In this document: one piece after another, positions 42,806-50,928 of the stretch
Layout: each line of letters begins with the position of its first letter
How positions within the stretch are numbered: the stretch's first letter is position 1
Assembly (NCBI GenBank): GCA_946480815.1
Contig: CAMLLB010000010.1
Location: 38,778-102,777 of the forward strand
Source: an uncultured Flavobacteriales bacterium
GTDB taxonomy: Bacteria > Bacteroidota > Bacteroidia > Flavobacteriales > Crocinitomicaceae
Length of the DNA: 64,000 bases
Reading direction: 5' to 3'
The notes under the pieces: generated by a model
Told to the model about the DNA's origin: nothing
The model's database searches: none
The model's input: the letters and a program-made list of their open reading frames with translations, nothing else
Position numbers and translations under genes: made by a program

Positions 42806-44203
42806 ATGCGCATAGAACAATTATACACCAAATGTTTAGCCGAAGCGGCATACTTCATTGAAAGCGAAGGAGAAATAGCAGTGATCGATCCATTGAGAGA
42901 AGTTCAGCCTTACCTGGATCTGGCGAAGGAATGGAAGGGATCCATCAAATACATTTTCGAAACACACTTCCACGCGGATTTTGTTTCGGGGCACGTAGAC
43001 CTGGCAAAACGCACAGGAGCGAAGATCGTTTACGGTCCTACTGCGAAAACAAATTTTGAAAGTATCATTGCTGCTGATAACCAGGAATTCAAAGTTGGCA
43101 AGGTAACGATAAAAGTATTGCATACTCCGGGACACACACCGGAATCTGTTACGTACCTGTTACTGGATGAAAACGGTAAGGAAACGGCGATTTTTACAGG
43201 AGACACTTTATTCCTTGGAGATGTTGGCCGACCGGATCTGGCAATTAAAGGAGATTTAACCCAGTATGACCTTGCAGGAATGTTATTTGACTCGTTGCGA
43301 AACCGGATTATGACTTTACCGGATTCATTAACAGTGTATCCGGGACATGGTGCGGGGAGTTCATGCGGGAAAAATATGAGCTCTGAAACGGTTGGTACTT
43401 TGGGTGAGCAGAAACAGACCAATTATGCTTTGCGTGCAAATATGACACGTGAGGAGTTTATCAAGGAAGTAACGGAAGGAATTTTACCTCCACCTCAGTA
43501 TTTCCCTAAGAATGCCATGATGAACAAAAATGGTTATGAGTCGATTGATGAAGTGATCTCGAAAGGAAATACTGCATTAAGCGTGGATGAAGTAAAAAGA
43601 TTGATCAGTGAGAACGTATTGGTTCTGGATGTACGCAACCAGGATGAATACATCAAAGGAGCAATTCCCAACAGTTTGTTTATCGGATTGAACGGAACTT
43701 TTGCGATGTGGGTGGGAGCTTTGATCGAGAATATCAATCAACCGATTGTATTGGTTGTTCCTGAAGGAAAAGAAGAAGAAACGGTGATGCGTTTGGCACG
43801 TGTAGGTTATGATAATTGTGTCGGATATTTAATAGGTGGAATGCAGTCATGGATTGCAGCCGGAGAACCGGTTGAGACTATTGAATCTGTTACCGCTGAA
43901 AGCATTGCGGACAAAATTGATTCTCTTCCGGTTGTCGATGTTCGTAAGCCGGGAGAATATGAAGCGGAGCATTTGGAACATGCAGAGCACGTTGCTTTGG
44001 ACTTTATGTTGGAGAACCTGGGTAATCTGAAGCCGAATAATCCGTATTACGTGCATTGTGCAGGTGGATACCGCAGTGTGATCGCAATTTCCTTATTGAA
44101 GCAAAAAGGATTTAAAAACTTAATAGACATTGCTGGAGGATTCGGAGCAATTAAAAAGGCGGGAATCCCAACGACAGATTTCGTCTGCAGTTCAAAAAAG
44201 TAA
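42806..44203 (+). CDS. CstB-like persulfide dioxygenase-sulfurtransferase (MBL + two rhodaneses)
   Basis: 465 residues from the ATG at 42806; seven codons upstream in frame begin with TTG and are not favoured. Three domains: a metallo-beta-lactamase fold with the iron-binding motif THFHADFVSGH near residue 57, a first rhodanese domain (VLVLDVRNQDEYIKGAIPNS) in which no active-site Cys is seen, and a second rhodanese ending with the active loop HCAGGYRS (Cys near 425). This is the layout of CstB, which oxidises low-molecular-weight persulfides to thiosulfate/sulfite in sulfide detoxification. No sulfide-quinone reductase or CstR regulator lies nearby. Followed by a GTAGGGGC-type terminator. 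Confidence 0.85.
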   Translation: MRIEQLYTKCLAEAAYFIESEGEIAVIDPLREVQPYLDLAKEWKGSIKYIFETHFHADFVSGHVDLAKRTGAKIVYGPTAKTNFESIIAADNQEFKVGKVTIKVLHTPGHTPESVTYLLLDENGKETAIFTGDTLFLGDVGRPDLAIKGDLTQYDLAGMLFDSLRNRIMTLPDSLTVYPGHGAGSSCGKNMSSETVGTLGEQKQTNYALRANMTREEFIKEVTEGILPPPQYFPKNAMMNKNGYESIDEVISKGNTALSVDEVKRLISENVLVLDVRNQDEYIKGAIPNSLFIGLNGTFAMWVGALIENINQPIVLVVPEGKEEETVMRLARVGYDNCVGYLIGGMQSWIAAGEPVETIESVTAESIADKIDSLPVVDVRKPGEYEAEHLEHAEHVALDFMLENLGNLKPNNPYYVHCAGGYRSVIAISLLKQKGFKNLIDIAGGFGAIKKAGIPTTDFVCSSKK

Positions 44204-44217
44204 AAAGAATAGAATGA

Positions 44218-44264
44218 AACAGTAGGGGCGTCTTGATTTAACCAAGATGCCCCTACTGTTTTTA
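44218..44264 (+). terminator. GTAGGGGC-type terminator
   Basis: AACAGTAGGGGC-GTCTTG pairs with CAAGA-TGCCCCTACTGTT (18 positions, one G-T pair) around a 7-nt loop, followed by TTT. The GTAGGGGCG core is shared with the palindrome at 50873-50914. Confidence 0.8.
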
Positions 44265-44299
44265 GGACCAGCAATTCGCAATTAAAAAGATATTTCAAC

Positions 44300-44307
44300 T
44301 AAATTTG
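44300..44307 (+). promoter_or_regulatory. -7 box directly before the glyS start
   Basis: A perfect TAAATTTG ends only five bases before the ATG at 44313, implying a leaderless or nearly leaderless mRNA. No good -33 box is present at the usual distance. Confidence 0.4.
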
Positions 44308-44312
44308 CGGCC

Positions 44313-45851
44313 ATGGAACAGAAAGAAGATTTATTAAAAGAAGTTATTTCTCACGCGAAGGAGTACGGATTCGTTTTTCCTTCATCTGAAATTTATGATG
44401 GTTTGGCTGCGACGTATGATTATGGTCAGCTGGGCTCTGAATTGAAGAATAATATCAAACAGTACTGGTGGAAATCCATGGTACAGATGAATGATAATAT
44501 TGTGGGAATTGACGCGGCGATCTTCATGCACCCAACAACCTGGAAAGCTTCAGGTCACGTGGATGCATTCAATGATCCGTTAATCGATAATAAAGATTCA
44601 AAAAAGAGATACCGTGCAGACGTATTGATCGAAGAACACATCGAAAAAATCCGTCAGAAGATTAATAAAGAAGTGGAAAAGGCAGCAAAGAAATTTGCAG
44701 ATGCTTTTGATGAAGCTCAATTCCGTTCTACCAATCCGAATGTATTGCGCAATGAGGAAAAGATCAAAGAGATCGAAGACCGGATGCGTGTTACTTTGGA
44801 AAACAATGACCTCGAAGGAGTAAAGAAATTGATCGAAGACCTGGAAATTGTTTGTCCGATCAGTGGTTCAAGAAACTGGACAGAAGTGCGCCAGTTTAAC
44901 CTGATGTTCTCTACCGAATTGGGTTCTGTTGCAGGAGATGCTGCTACCATTTATTTGCGTCCTGAAACAGCACAGGGAATTTTTGTGAACTTCCTGAACG
45001 TTCAAAAAAGCGGACGTATGAAAATTCCGTTTGGAATTGCTCAGATCGGTAAAGCTTTCAGAAACGAGATCGTGGCACGCCAGTTTATTTTCCGTATGCG
45101 TGAATTCGAACAAATGGAAATGCAGTTCTTTGTACGTCCGGGAGAAGAAATGCAATGGTACAACCACTGGAAAGAAACCCGTTTGAAATGGCACAAAGCA
45201 CTTGGTTTGGGTGAGAACTATTACCGTGAGCACGATCATATTAAGTTAGCACACTACGCAAACGCGGCTTGTGATATCGAATTTGATTTCCCGATGGGTT
45301 TCAAAGAACTGGAAGGAATACACTCGAGAACAGATTTCGACTTGAAACAACACGAGCAATTTTCAGGGAAGAAACTACAGTATTTCGACCCGGAATTGAA
45401 TCAAAACTATGTTCCGTATGTTGTTGAGACATCTGTAGGTTTGGACCGGATGTTCCTGGCAGTCATGAGTGCCTCCTACAAGAATGAAAAACTGGAAGAC
45501 GGTTCTGAGCGTGTGGTATTGAGTTTGCCGGCACAATTGGCTCCGTATAAAGTAGCAGTTATGCCGTTGACCAAAAAAGATGGTCTGCCGGAAAAAGCGA
45601 CGGAGATTTTGAATGACCTGCGTTTTGACTTTAATTGTCAATACGATGAGAAAGATTCTCCGGGAAAACGTTACCGCCGACAAGATGCGATCGGAACACC
45701 TTATTGTGTGATGGTGGATCACCAGACTTTGGAAGATAATACAGTAACAATCCGTGATCGCGATACGATGGAGCAGGAGCGTGTGGCTATTTCAGAGTTA
45801 AGAGCAAAGATTGAAGAGAAAGTAAGCTGGAGAAACCTGCTTGCGAAGTAA
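44313..45851 (+). CDS. glyS: glycine--tRNA ligase
   Basis: 512 residues, the single-chain (alpha2, archaeal/eukaryotic-like) class II glycyl-tRNA synthetase used by Bacteroidota. Motif 2 region 'GIAQIGKAFRNEIVARQFIFR', motif 3 'VVETSVGLDRMFLAVMSASY', and the glycine-pocket block 'FREMEQMEMQFF'-like EFEQMEMQFFVRPGEE are visible, and the C-terminal anticodon-binding domain (APYKVAVMPLTKKDGLPEKA) is complete. A charged helical insertion at about 107-170 is usual for this form. Essential gene, monocistronic, with terminator. Confidence 0.96.
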   Translation: MEQKEDLLKEVISHAKEYGFVFPSSEIYDGLAATYDYGQLGSELKNNIKQYWWKSMVQMNDNIVGIDAAIFMHPTTWKASGHVDAFNDPLIDNKDSKKRYRADVLIEEHIEKIRQKINKEVEKAAKKFADAFDEAQFRSTNPNVLRNEEKIKEIEDRMRVTLENNDLEGVKKLIEDLEIVCPISGSRNWTEVRQFNLMFSTELGSVAGDAATIYLRPETAQGIFVNFLNVQKSGRMKIPFGIAQIGKAFRNEIVARQFIFRMREFEQMEMQFFVRPGEEMQWYNHWKETRLKWHKALGLGENYYREHDHIKLAHYANAACDIEFDFPMGFKELEGIHSRTDFDLKQHEQFSGKKLQYFDPELNQNYVPYVVETSVGLDRMFLAVMSASYKNEKLEDGSERVVLSLPAQLAPYKVAVMPLTKKDGLPEKATEILNDLRFDFNCQYDEKDSPGKRYRRQDAIGTPYCVMVDHQTLEDNTVTIRDRDTMEQERVAISELRAKIEEKVSWRNLLAK

Positions 45852-45872
45852 TAAGATCGTATTGATCGTATG

Positions 45873-45903
45873 AACCCTTCCGAAACTCGGGAGGGTTTTT
45901 TGT
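45873..45903 (+). terminator. intrinsic terminator after glyS
   Basis: AACCCTTCCGA and TCGGGAGGGTT form an 11-bp stem (one G-T pair) with an AAC loop, followed by a run of T. Strong. Confidence 0.88.
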
Positions 45904-45993
45904 TTCAAATGTGTTTCCCTTTATTTCCGGGGATCTAAAGGTTTTTAACCGTTACGCAACACTTATCAAAAGTTAGAGATTATTTCTTTCGTA

Positions 45994-46008
45994 AATGTTT
46001 GAAACATT
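45994..46008. promoter_or_regulatory. operator-like palindrome upstream of the zinc-ribbon gene
   Basis: AATGTTTGAAACATT is a perfect 15-bp dyad. It lies between an inverted pair TAACCGTTA (45946) and TAACGGTTA (46034). Position, about 110 bp before the gene, would suit a regulator site; no regulator is known. Confidence 0.35.
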
Positions 46009-46114
46009 GATAAACAGTACCTCTAAGTGTTTTTAACGGTTAATTTTTTGAAAACTACTATTTGGCTTGCTTCAAATCAACTTTTTTCTTAAATTAAATA
46101 AGAAAGCCCTGAAA

Positions 46115-46555
46115 ATGAATTCAATTACTACTAAAAAAGTGAGATCCTGTGTCGTATGCGAGAAAACAATTTATGGACGTTCCGATAAAGTTTTCTGCTC
46201 ATCAAATTGTAAGAATCGCTACCACTCTACATACAGAAGCGAGAAGAAATCTGCCGCCTTTCATATTGATTCGATTTTAACCAAGAATTACCAAATTATT
46301 GCAGGTTTAATGAGTCCGGGAACAATCCAACTGAAAATTGCTAAACTGGCACTTGATAAAGCTGGATTCAATTCAGATTATTTTACACATCTTGATCAAA
46401 ACGGTAATAAATATATTTACCAATTTAGATTAAGCTCTGAAGAGAATGAAATACTGGTCATTGAAGCTCCACAAAACAGGAAAAAGCATCATCCCTTTAT
46501 TTACGAAAGATGGATGAAAAAAATTAGTCCAACTCAACTGATTGAATTGGACTAA
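46115..46555 (+). CDS. small zinc-ribbon protein of unknown function
   Basis: 146 residues from the ATG at 46115 (16 further upstream codons start with TTG and carry no conserved feature). The N terminus has a treble-clef type metal site: C13-x2-C16 (SCVVCEKTIYG) and CSSNC with a nearby His (KNRYH), as in DUF2116-like zinc ribbons found in small regulatory or ribosome-associated proteins. The remainder is basic, with a central 'GTIQLKIAKLALDKAGFNSDYFTH' helix region and a strand pair (NKYIYQFRLSSEENEILVIEA). I have the impression that such proteins are common in Bacteroidota but I know no function. The last ten codons also form the terminator of the opposing operon. Confidence 0.7.
   Translation: MNSITTKKVRSCVVCEKTIYGRSDKVFCSSNCKNRYHSTYRSEKKSAAFHIDSILTKNYQIIAGLMSPGTIQLKIAKLALDKAGFNSDYFTHLDQNGNKYIYQFRLSSEENEILVIEAPQNRKKHHPFIYERWMKKISPTQLIELD
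46517..46555 (-). terminator. minus-strand terminator inside the coding end of the opposing gene
   Basis: On the minus strand TTAGTCCAA (46555-46547) pairs with TTGGACTAA (46532-46524), with an inner TCAA/TTGA pair, and is followed by seven T (46523-46517). It would end the M20 peptidase - LEA lipoprotein transcript 21 bases after its last stop codon, within the coding region of the convergent zinc-ribbon gene. Confidence 0.75.
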
Positions 46556-46576
46556 AATAAAGTACATTTATTAAAT

Positions 46577-47071
46577 CTATTCCCGTGCAGCACCTTTCAT
46601 CAGGCCTTGCAGCAAACCATCAAATTTGATATCCCCACTGGATAAATTTCTCGTTTCATGTACATCGAAATTCTTTCCGAATCCCATCACACTCCCGCGA
46701 ACGGTGCCATCCAGTTTCAACTCGAACTTCTCAGCACTTACCAATTTTGCAATTCGGAATAAAGCCCCATCACTTAAACTGAGTTGTAACGGAACGGTAT
46801 AGACATGCTCTGATTTTCGTTTGATCTTGATTTTCTTATTCAGATCAATATCCCCGATTTCCAGGTTATTAACAGAAACGGTAAGTTTCCCCTTTTTGAT
46901 TTTAAAACCGTAGCTGTTGTCATTGTCTACCGTTGCATCAAAACTCACATTCAGGGTTTTTCCTTCCAATTTCCCAAATTTGAAATTAGAATATCCGGAA
47001 ACGACAGGTTCGTCAAATTCACAACTGGAAACTGCGACTAACAGAACACATAAAAAAAGGATCTTCTTCAT
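46577..47071 (-). CDS. LEA14/WHy-like lipoprotein
   Basis: 164 residues with a lipoprotein signal MKKILFLCVLLVAVSSC (Cys17). The mature domain is a small beta sandwich of the LEA type 2 (WHy) kind: 'LEGKTLNVSFDATVDNDNSYGFKIKKGKLTVSVNNLEIGD' strand pattern with the N-N-x-Y-x-F/K motif of the family. Such proteins are linked to desiccation or stress in other organisms; the role here is unknown. Starts two bases after the peptidase stop codon, so it is co-transcribed. Confidence 0.7.
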   Translation of the reverse strand: MKKILFLCVLLVAVSSCEFDEPVVSGYSNFKFGKLEGKTLNVSFDATVDNDNSYGFKIKKGKLTVSVNNLEIGDIDLNKKIKIKRKSEHVYTVPLQLSLSDGALFRIAKLVSAEKFELKLDGTVRGSVMGFGKNFDVHETRNLSSGDIKFDGLLQGLMKGAARE

Positions 47072-47073
47072 AA

Positions 47074-48462
47074 TTACTTCATTGCTTCATTAAAATAATG
47101 GAAGAAATACGGAATGGTTTCAATTCCTTTGTAAAAATTAAATAAACCATAGTGTTCATTTGGTGAGTGAATCGCATCGGAATCCAAACCAAAGCCCATC
47201 ATCACTGTTTTTAAACCCAATTCTTTCTCAAACAAAGCAATAATCGGAATACTTCCTCCGCTGCGAACAGGGATCGGAGTCTTTCCGAACGTTTCTTCGT
47301 AAGCTTTTGCAGCACTTTTGTATGCAATCGAATCGATCGGTGTAACTACAGGCTCTCCTCCATGGTGTGGATTTACTACCACTTTAACTCCTGCCGGAGC
47401 AATCGATTCGAAATGCTTGGCAAACAATTCTGTAATTTTATCCGGTTCCTGGTTTGGTACCAAACGCATGGAAATTTTAGCGTAAGCCTTGGAAGCAATG
47501 ACTGTTTTTGCTCCTTCTCCGGTGTATCCTCCCCAAATTCCGTTTACGTCCAATGTAGGACGAATAGAACCTCTTTCCGGAGTGGTATATCCTTTTTCGC
47601 CATAAACAGCATCAATATCCAATGCTTTTTTATAATTCTCTTCGTTGTATGGAGCTTTTGCCATTTCAGCACGCTCTTCCATGCTCAATTCAACAACATC
47701 GGCATAAAATCCGGGTATTGTAATGTGATTGTTCTCATCGTGCAGGGAAGCAATCATTTTGGTTAAGATATTAATCGGGTTTGCAACACAACCACCGTAA
47801 AGCCCTGAATGCAGGTCGCGGTTTGGTCCTGTAACTTCCACTTCCACGTAACTCAACCCTCTTAATCCTGTTGTTATGGAAGGAGTATCGTTGCTCAACA
47901 TTCCGGTATCCGATACCAGGATAATATCTGCTTTCAAACGTTCTTTATTTTCCTTGATAAAAACACCCAGGTTAACAGAACCAACTTCTTCTTCACCTTC
48001 AATCATGAATTTCACATTGCATGGCAATTCATTTGCTTTCATCATTGCTTCGAAAGCTTTTACGTGCATAAAAAACTGTCCCTTGTCATCACAAGCTCCG
48101 CGTGCAAAAATTGCTCCTTCAGGATGGATTTCTGTTTTTTTCACGACAGGTTCAAAAGGAGGTGAAGTCCAGAGATCGATCGGATCTGCCGGTTGCACAT
48201 CGTAGTGACCATAAACAAGTACCGTAGGTAGAGCTGGATCGAGGATCTTCTCACCATATACGATGGGATGTCCGGCAGTTTTACAGATCTCCACATTTTC
48301 AGCGCCTGCATCTTTCAGGAATTCCGCCACTTTTTCAGCACCACGGATCACATCGGTTGCGTAAGCACTATCAGCAGAAACAGTTGGTATTTTTAATAAG
48401 TCAATGAGCTCATTTAAGAACTTGTCTTTCGAATTTTGTATATATTTTTGAGTGTTTTGCAT
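47074..48462 (-). CDS. M20-family dipeptidase/metallopeptidase
   Basis: 462 residues, no signal peptide. Zinc ligands of the M20 family: VLVYGHYDVQPAD (His near residue 87), ARGACDDKGQF (bridging Asp near 120), EGEEEVGS (catalytic Glu and ligand), LVSDTGM and the final GFGLDSDAIHSPNEHY (His). The dimerisation domain lies at about 215-370. Family members cut dipeptides such as carnosine-type substrates or Cys-Gly; specificity is not fixed by the sequence. Precedes the LEA-like lipoprotein gene. Confidence 0.88.
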   Translation of the reverse strand: MQNTQKYIQNSKDKFLNELIDLLKIPTVSADSAYATDVIRGAEKVAEFLKDAGAENVEICKTAGHPIVYGEKILDPALPTVLVYGHYDVQPADPIDLWTSPPFEPVVKKTEIHPEGAIFARGACDDKGQFFMHVKAFEAMMKANELPCNVKFMIEGEEEVGSVNLGVFIKENKERLKADIILVSDTGMLSNDTPSITTGLRGLSYVEVEVTGPNRDLHSGLYGGCVANPINILTKMIASLHDENNHITIPGFYADVVELSMEERAEMAKAPYNEENYKKALDIDAVYGEKGYTTPERGSIRPTLDVNGIWGGYTGEGAKTVIASKAYAKISMRLVPNQEPDKITELFAKHFESIAPAGVKVVVNPHHGGEPVVTPIDSIAYKSAAKAYEETFGKTPIPVRSGGSIPIIALFEKELGLKTVMMGFGLDSDAIHSPNEHYGLFNFYKGIETIPYFFHYFNEAMK

Positions 48463-48619
48463 AAAAAATCTATTTCTGCAGCAAATTTGGTTAAATCGCA
48501 GCGTTTTTAATCGAATAATTATGATTAAAATTTAACAATTAAACAAAAATTAATAATATTGGCATATAAATGCAACCTTTAACAGATTATTAAGTCTAAG
48601 AGGATATAACTGGATAATA

Positions 48620-50860
48620 ATGAAGAAAATTACTACAATACTTAGTTTAGGAATGTTACTTTTTTTTGGTAACAATATCCATGCACAAATTACGGTTCAA
48701 AATACACAGTCTCCGGCTTCTTTGGTTCAAAATGTATTGATGGGAACCGGTGTTGTTGCTTCAAATATTACCTACAATGGTTCTGCCGTGAATGCGCAGA
48801 TGCCACAGGGGAATATCACATTCTTTAATAATAACGGTTCAGCTTTCCCGATTACAACAGGAGTATTGTTGACATCAGGTAACGGAATTGCAGCGGTTGG
48901 GCCGAACAATGTCGGTTCTTTTTCAAATAACGTTCCGGCTACGCCAAGTGTTGCAACAGATCCGGATTTGATTGCTATTTCAAACGATGATCCGACTAAC
49001 GGAGTTGTTTTGGAATTTGATTTCGTTCCGGCTGGTGATACCATCAGTTTCCGGTATGTCTTTGCATCAGAGGAATATCCTGAATTCGTTAACGCAGGTT
49101 TCAATGACGCATTCGGCTTCTTCCTTTCAGGACCTGGAATCACAGGTCCATATTCAAACAGTTCGGTAAATATTGCATTGGTTCCGGGAACAGCAACTCC
49201 GGTTACCATTGACAACGTGAGTCCGTCAACCAACTCTGCTTATTATGTAGATAACGTGAACGGAGTCGCATACGGGACTTCTATTCAATACGATGGAACA
49301 ACGGTTGTTCTAACTGCTAATGCGAGTGTACAATGCGGGCAAACTTATCACATTAAACTTGCGATTTGTAACATTGCAGATAACGGTTGGGATTCCGGGG
49401 TTTTCCTTGAAGCCGATTCCTTCTCTTCAGAAGCAGTTGATATTGCGGTAGCAACGGTTACGGGTGATACAACAGTAATTGAAAACTGTACAAGTGCACA
49501 ATTTATCTTCTCTCGTCCTCAAACGCAATTGGGAGACACTTTATTAGTGAATTATGATATCGGTGGTACTGCTATTATGGCTCCAAATGCAGGATTCGAT
49601 TACAATAATTTACCAAATCCTATTACATTTTTACCAGGGGAAGATACAATCATACTTAATCTATTCCCAAATCAAGATGGGATCACAGAATCTCCGGAAA
49701 CAGTAATTATTACTGCTACAACAATTACAGAATGTGGTGATACTATTGTTACAACCGGGACATTGTATATTATTGATGGGCCGATCTTACCGATCAATGA
49801 ATCCAATCCGACGGTCTTCTGTGCGAATGATTCTGTTCTTGTGACAGCCACGGCAAGTGGTGGATTTGCTCCATATACCTATTCCTGGTCGTATGCCGGG
49901 CAAACAGGCAGTTCAGCCTATGTTCCGATTTTCCAGAATGGAACAATAGATTATTATGTGACAGCCACAGACCAATGTGGAAATACAGGAACGGATACCG
50001 TTACGGTTACAATGAACCAAACACTGGCAATTGATACCATGATGACATTCCCGGCTTCTGCCTGTACACCTGATGGTGCTGTGAGTGGTGTGGGACAAGG
50101 AATTACCGGTCAACCTAGTTACCACTGGGAAGGACCAAATACCGGCGGACCAAATCAAATCGATGCAACTGTAATGCAAAACCTTGCACCGGGATGGTAT
50201 GTATTTACCATTACTGATAACGTGTGTTCAGTAACTGACTCTGTATTCCTTACAAGTGAACCTGGACCGATTGCAGATATGACTTTAAGTGCGGTTGGAG
50301 GATGTAATCCACTGACGGTCACGTTCACAAATAACAGTCAGAACGCGACAACTTACGAGTGGTATTTTGACAATGGCAACAATGTTACTGTAAATGATCT
50401 GAGTTCACAAACACAAACCTATACTTCTTCAGGAGATGAAATAGCATTGATTGCAATCAACGGACCATGCAGAGATACTGCTTTTGCATCCGTAGAAATC
50501 GTAGAATGTGGCTGTACAGATCCATCAGCAACAAACTATGATCCGACTGCAGTTCAAAACGATGGCTCATGTATTTACCCTGAACCAAGCGTGATTGTAC
50601 CAAACATCTTTACACCGAACGGCGATTCAAACAATGATGTATTCAAACTAACAACTGTGAATGCAGTAGAAGTAATCTTGAAGATCAACAACCGTTGGGG
50701 AAATAATGTATATGAAGGTTCAGGATTAGACCCGCATTGGGATGGAAAAATCAACGGGACTCTTGCACCGGATGGAGTTTACTTCGTTCAGTACACGGTA
50801 AGAGGATTGATGGGTAAAGAAATTACCGGTCAGGGATTCTTGCAATTGATCAGACAATAA
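48620..50860 (+). CDS. T9SS type B secreted protein with choice-of-anchor L domain
   Basis: 746 residues, signal peptide about 1-23 (ends HAQ). The first 250 residues form a 'choice-of-anchor L' domain: LVQNVLMGTGVVASNITYNG, ITTGVLLTSGNG, DISFRYVFASEEYPEFV-like motif and FGFFLSGPGI. Beta-sandwich modules follow (SprB/PKD-like, to about 640), then the motif GCTDPSATNYDPTAVQNDGS and a type B gliding-motility-associated C-terminal domain (VPNIFTPNGDSNNDVFKL ... INNRWGNNVYE ... APDGVYFVQYTV). Such proteins are exported by the type IX system and kept at or released from the surface as adhesin-like material. No catalytic domain is visible. Ends before a perfect 42-bp palindrome. Confidence 0.88.
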   Translation: MKKITTILSLGMLLFFGNNIHAQITVQNTQSPASLVQNVLMGTGVVASNITYNGSAVNAQMPQGNITFFNNNGSAFPITTGVLLTSGNGIAAVGPNNVGSFSNNVPATPSVATDPDLIAISNDDPTNGVVLEFDFVPAGDTISFRYVFASEEYPEFVNAGFNDAFGFFLSGPGITGPYSNSSVNIALVPGTATPVTIDNVSPSTNSAYYVDNVNGVAYGTSIQYDGTTVVLTANASVQCGQTYHIKLAICNIADNGWDSGVFLEADSFSSEAVDIAVATVTGDTTVIENCTSAQFIFSRPQTQLGDTLLVNYDIGGTAIMAPNAGFDYNNLPNPITFLPGEDTIILNLFPNQDGITESPETVIITATTITECGDTIVTTGTLYIIDGPILPINESNPTVFCANDSVLVTATASGGFAPYTYSWSYAGQTGSSAYVPIFQNGTIDYYVTATDQCGNTGTDTVTVTMNQTLAIDTMMTFPASACTPDGAVSGVGQGITGQPSYHWEGPNTGGPNQIDATVMQNLAPGWYVFTITDNVCSVTDSVFLTSEPGPIADMTLSAVGGCNPLTVTFTNNSQNATTYEWYFDNGNNVTVNDLSSQTQTYTSSGDEIALIAINGPCRDTAFASVEIVECGCTDPSATNYDPTAVQNDGSCIYPEPSVIVPNIFTPNGDSNNDVFKLTTVNAVEVILKINNRWGNNVYEGSGLDPHWDGKINGTLAPDGVYFVQYTVRGLMGKEITGQGFLQLIRQ

Positions 50861-50872
50861 TCAATACAACAT

Positions 50873-50914
50873 AAAACACGTAGGGGCGGAAAATTTTCCG
50901 CCCCTACGTGTTTT
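50873..50914. terminator. perfect 42-bp palindrome, bidirectional terminator
   Basis: The 21-base arm AAAACACGTAGGGGCGGAAA plus one A is followed directly by its exact reverse complement, ending in a run of T on both strands. It sits between convergent genes, 12 bases after one stop codon and 14 before the other. The GTAGGGGCG core recurs at 44222. Confidence 0.85.
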
Positions 50915-50928
50915 TATATTCTGTTTTT

